The notes beneath the pieces were generated by a model. That model was not told the DNA's origin. It saw only the letters and a list, made by a program, of their open reading frames with translations, and did not search any database. Shown here piece after piece: positions 62,514 through 62,621 of a stretch of 62,621 nt of DNA; the first letter of the stretch is position 1, and each line of letters starts with the position of its first letter. A program made the position numbers and the translations under genes. Source of the DNA: Bacteroidota bacterium (GTDB lineage: Bacteria > Bacteroidota > Bacteroidia > Chitinophagales > LD1); assembly GCA_018267385.1 (NCBI GenBank), contig JAFDYN010000008.1, positions 1 to 62,621 on the forward strand, written 5' to 3'.

Positions 62514-62621
62514 TCAATCTTCCATGCCGCCCAGGATCATCAGCAGCACCATTTTTAATGTTCCCTTGATCGTTGCCTCCTTGATAAACATAAGGAACCA
62601 GCCCCATCTGGCATGGCTGGA
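62514..62621 (-). CDS. C-terminal end of a gene cut by the window edge
   Basis: A minus-strand frame is open from the window edge to a TGA at 62514-62516. The last 35 residues read WGWFLMFIKEATIKGTLKMV, then LLMILGGMED, suggesting a membrane-associated segment. It lies 15 bp upstream of the start of the exported protein gene, so it may be in the same unit. Too little is visible to name a family. Confidence 0.35.
   Translation of the reverse strand, partial: SSHARWGWFLMFIKEATIKGTLKMVLLMILGGMED

Overview
This window looks like a chromosomal segment of a Bacteroidota bacterium, probably of the Chitinophagales/Sphingobacteriales kind. The evidence is three very large secreted proteins with type IX secretion (T9SS) C-terminal sorting domains (types A and B), no obvious Shine-Dalgarno sites, and Bacteroidota-type TAnnTTTG promoter boxes. 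Several of those boxes lie only 4-6 nt from the start codon. I see no tRNA, rRNA or CRISPR array. Core genes are GC-rich; a few defence or selfish genes are clearly AT-rich.

Layout. 1-6.7 kb: three paralogous TPR proteins, the third separated from the first two by an AT-rich ApeA-type HEPN defence gene, a decayed small ORF, an AraC regulator and an NAD-dependent epimerase. 6.9-9.8 kb: a CsbD-like protein with a membrane tail, then a DnaB-type helicase followed by a stand-alone DnaA domain IV-like protein. Copies of the same palindrome lie on both sides of this pair, and 7-bp-period repeats lie around it. 9.9-19.8 kb: lipoproteins, a thioredoxin-like protein, a NIP-like aquaporin, a T9SS protein, a TonB-like protein, a frameshifted REP-associated transposase between two REP hairpins, a DinB protein, a DUF4926-like protein, an Arg/Ser/Gly-rich disordered protein and a collagen-like secreted protein.

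19.9-31.5 kb: two tandem giant T9SS proteins (2076 and about 1687 aa). They share a nearly identical C-terminal third and arrays of a 91-residue Ig-like repeat (9 and 11 copies). 32-39.7 kb: small secreted proteins, a TAT-exported metallophosphoesterase, a nucleoid-associated protein and several palindromic intergenic elements. 39.7-43.5 kb: aroA and aroB (shikimate pathway) and an aldehyde dehydrogenase. 43.7-51.4 kb: a 2560-aa T9SS type B adhesin with a glycine-rich block and 14 SprB-like repeats. 51.4-54.8 kb: a MenE-like ligase, a GNAT acetyltransferase, a small secreted protein, a 147-bp tandem repeat and an AT-rich Mrr-type restriction endonuclease.

54.8-59.8 kb: the topoisomerase IV genes parE and parC, separated by an AT-rich GxxExxY nuclease-like gene held between perfect 26-bp inverted repeats. 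The cassette is only 450 bp long, and a related inverted repeat pair without cargo lies just upstream of parE. I consider this the most interesting structure here. 60-62.6 kb: two tandem paralogous lipoproteins, a small lipoprotein, a membrane/secreted pair with overlapping ends, and the 3' end of a gene that runs off the window.
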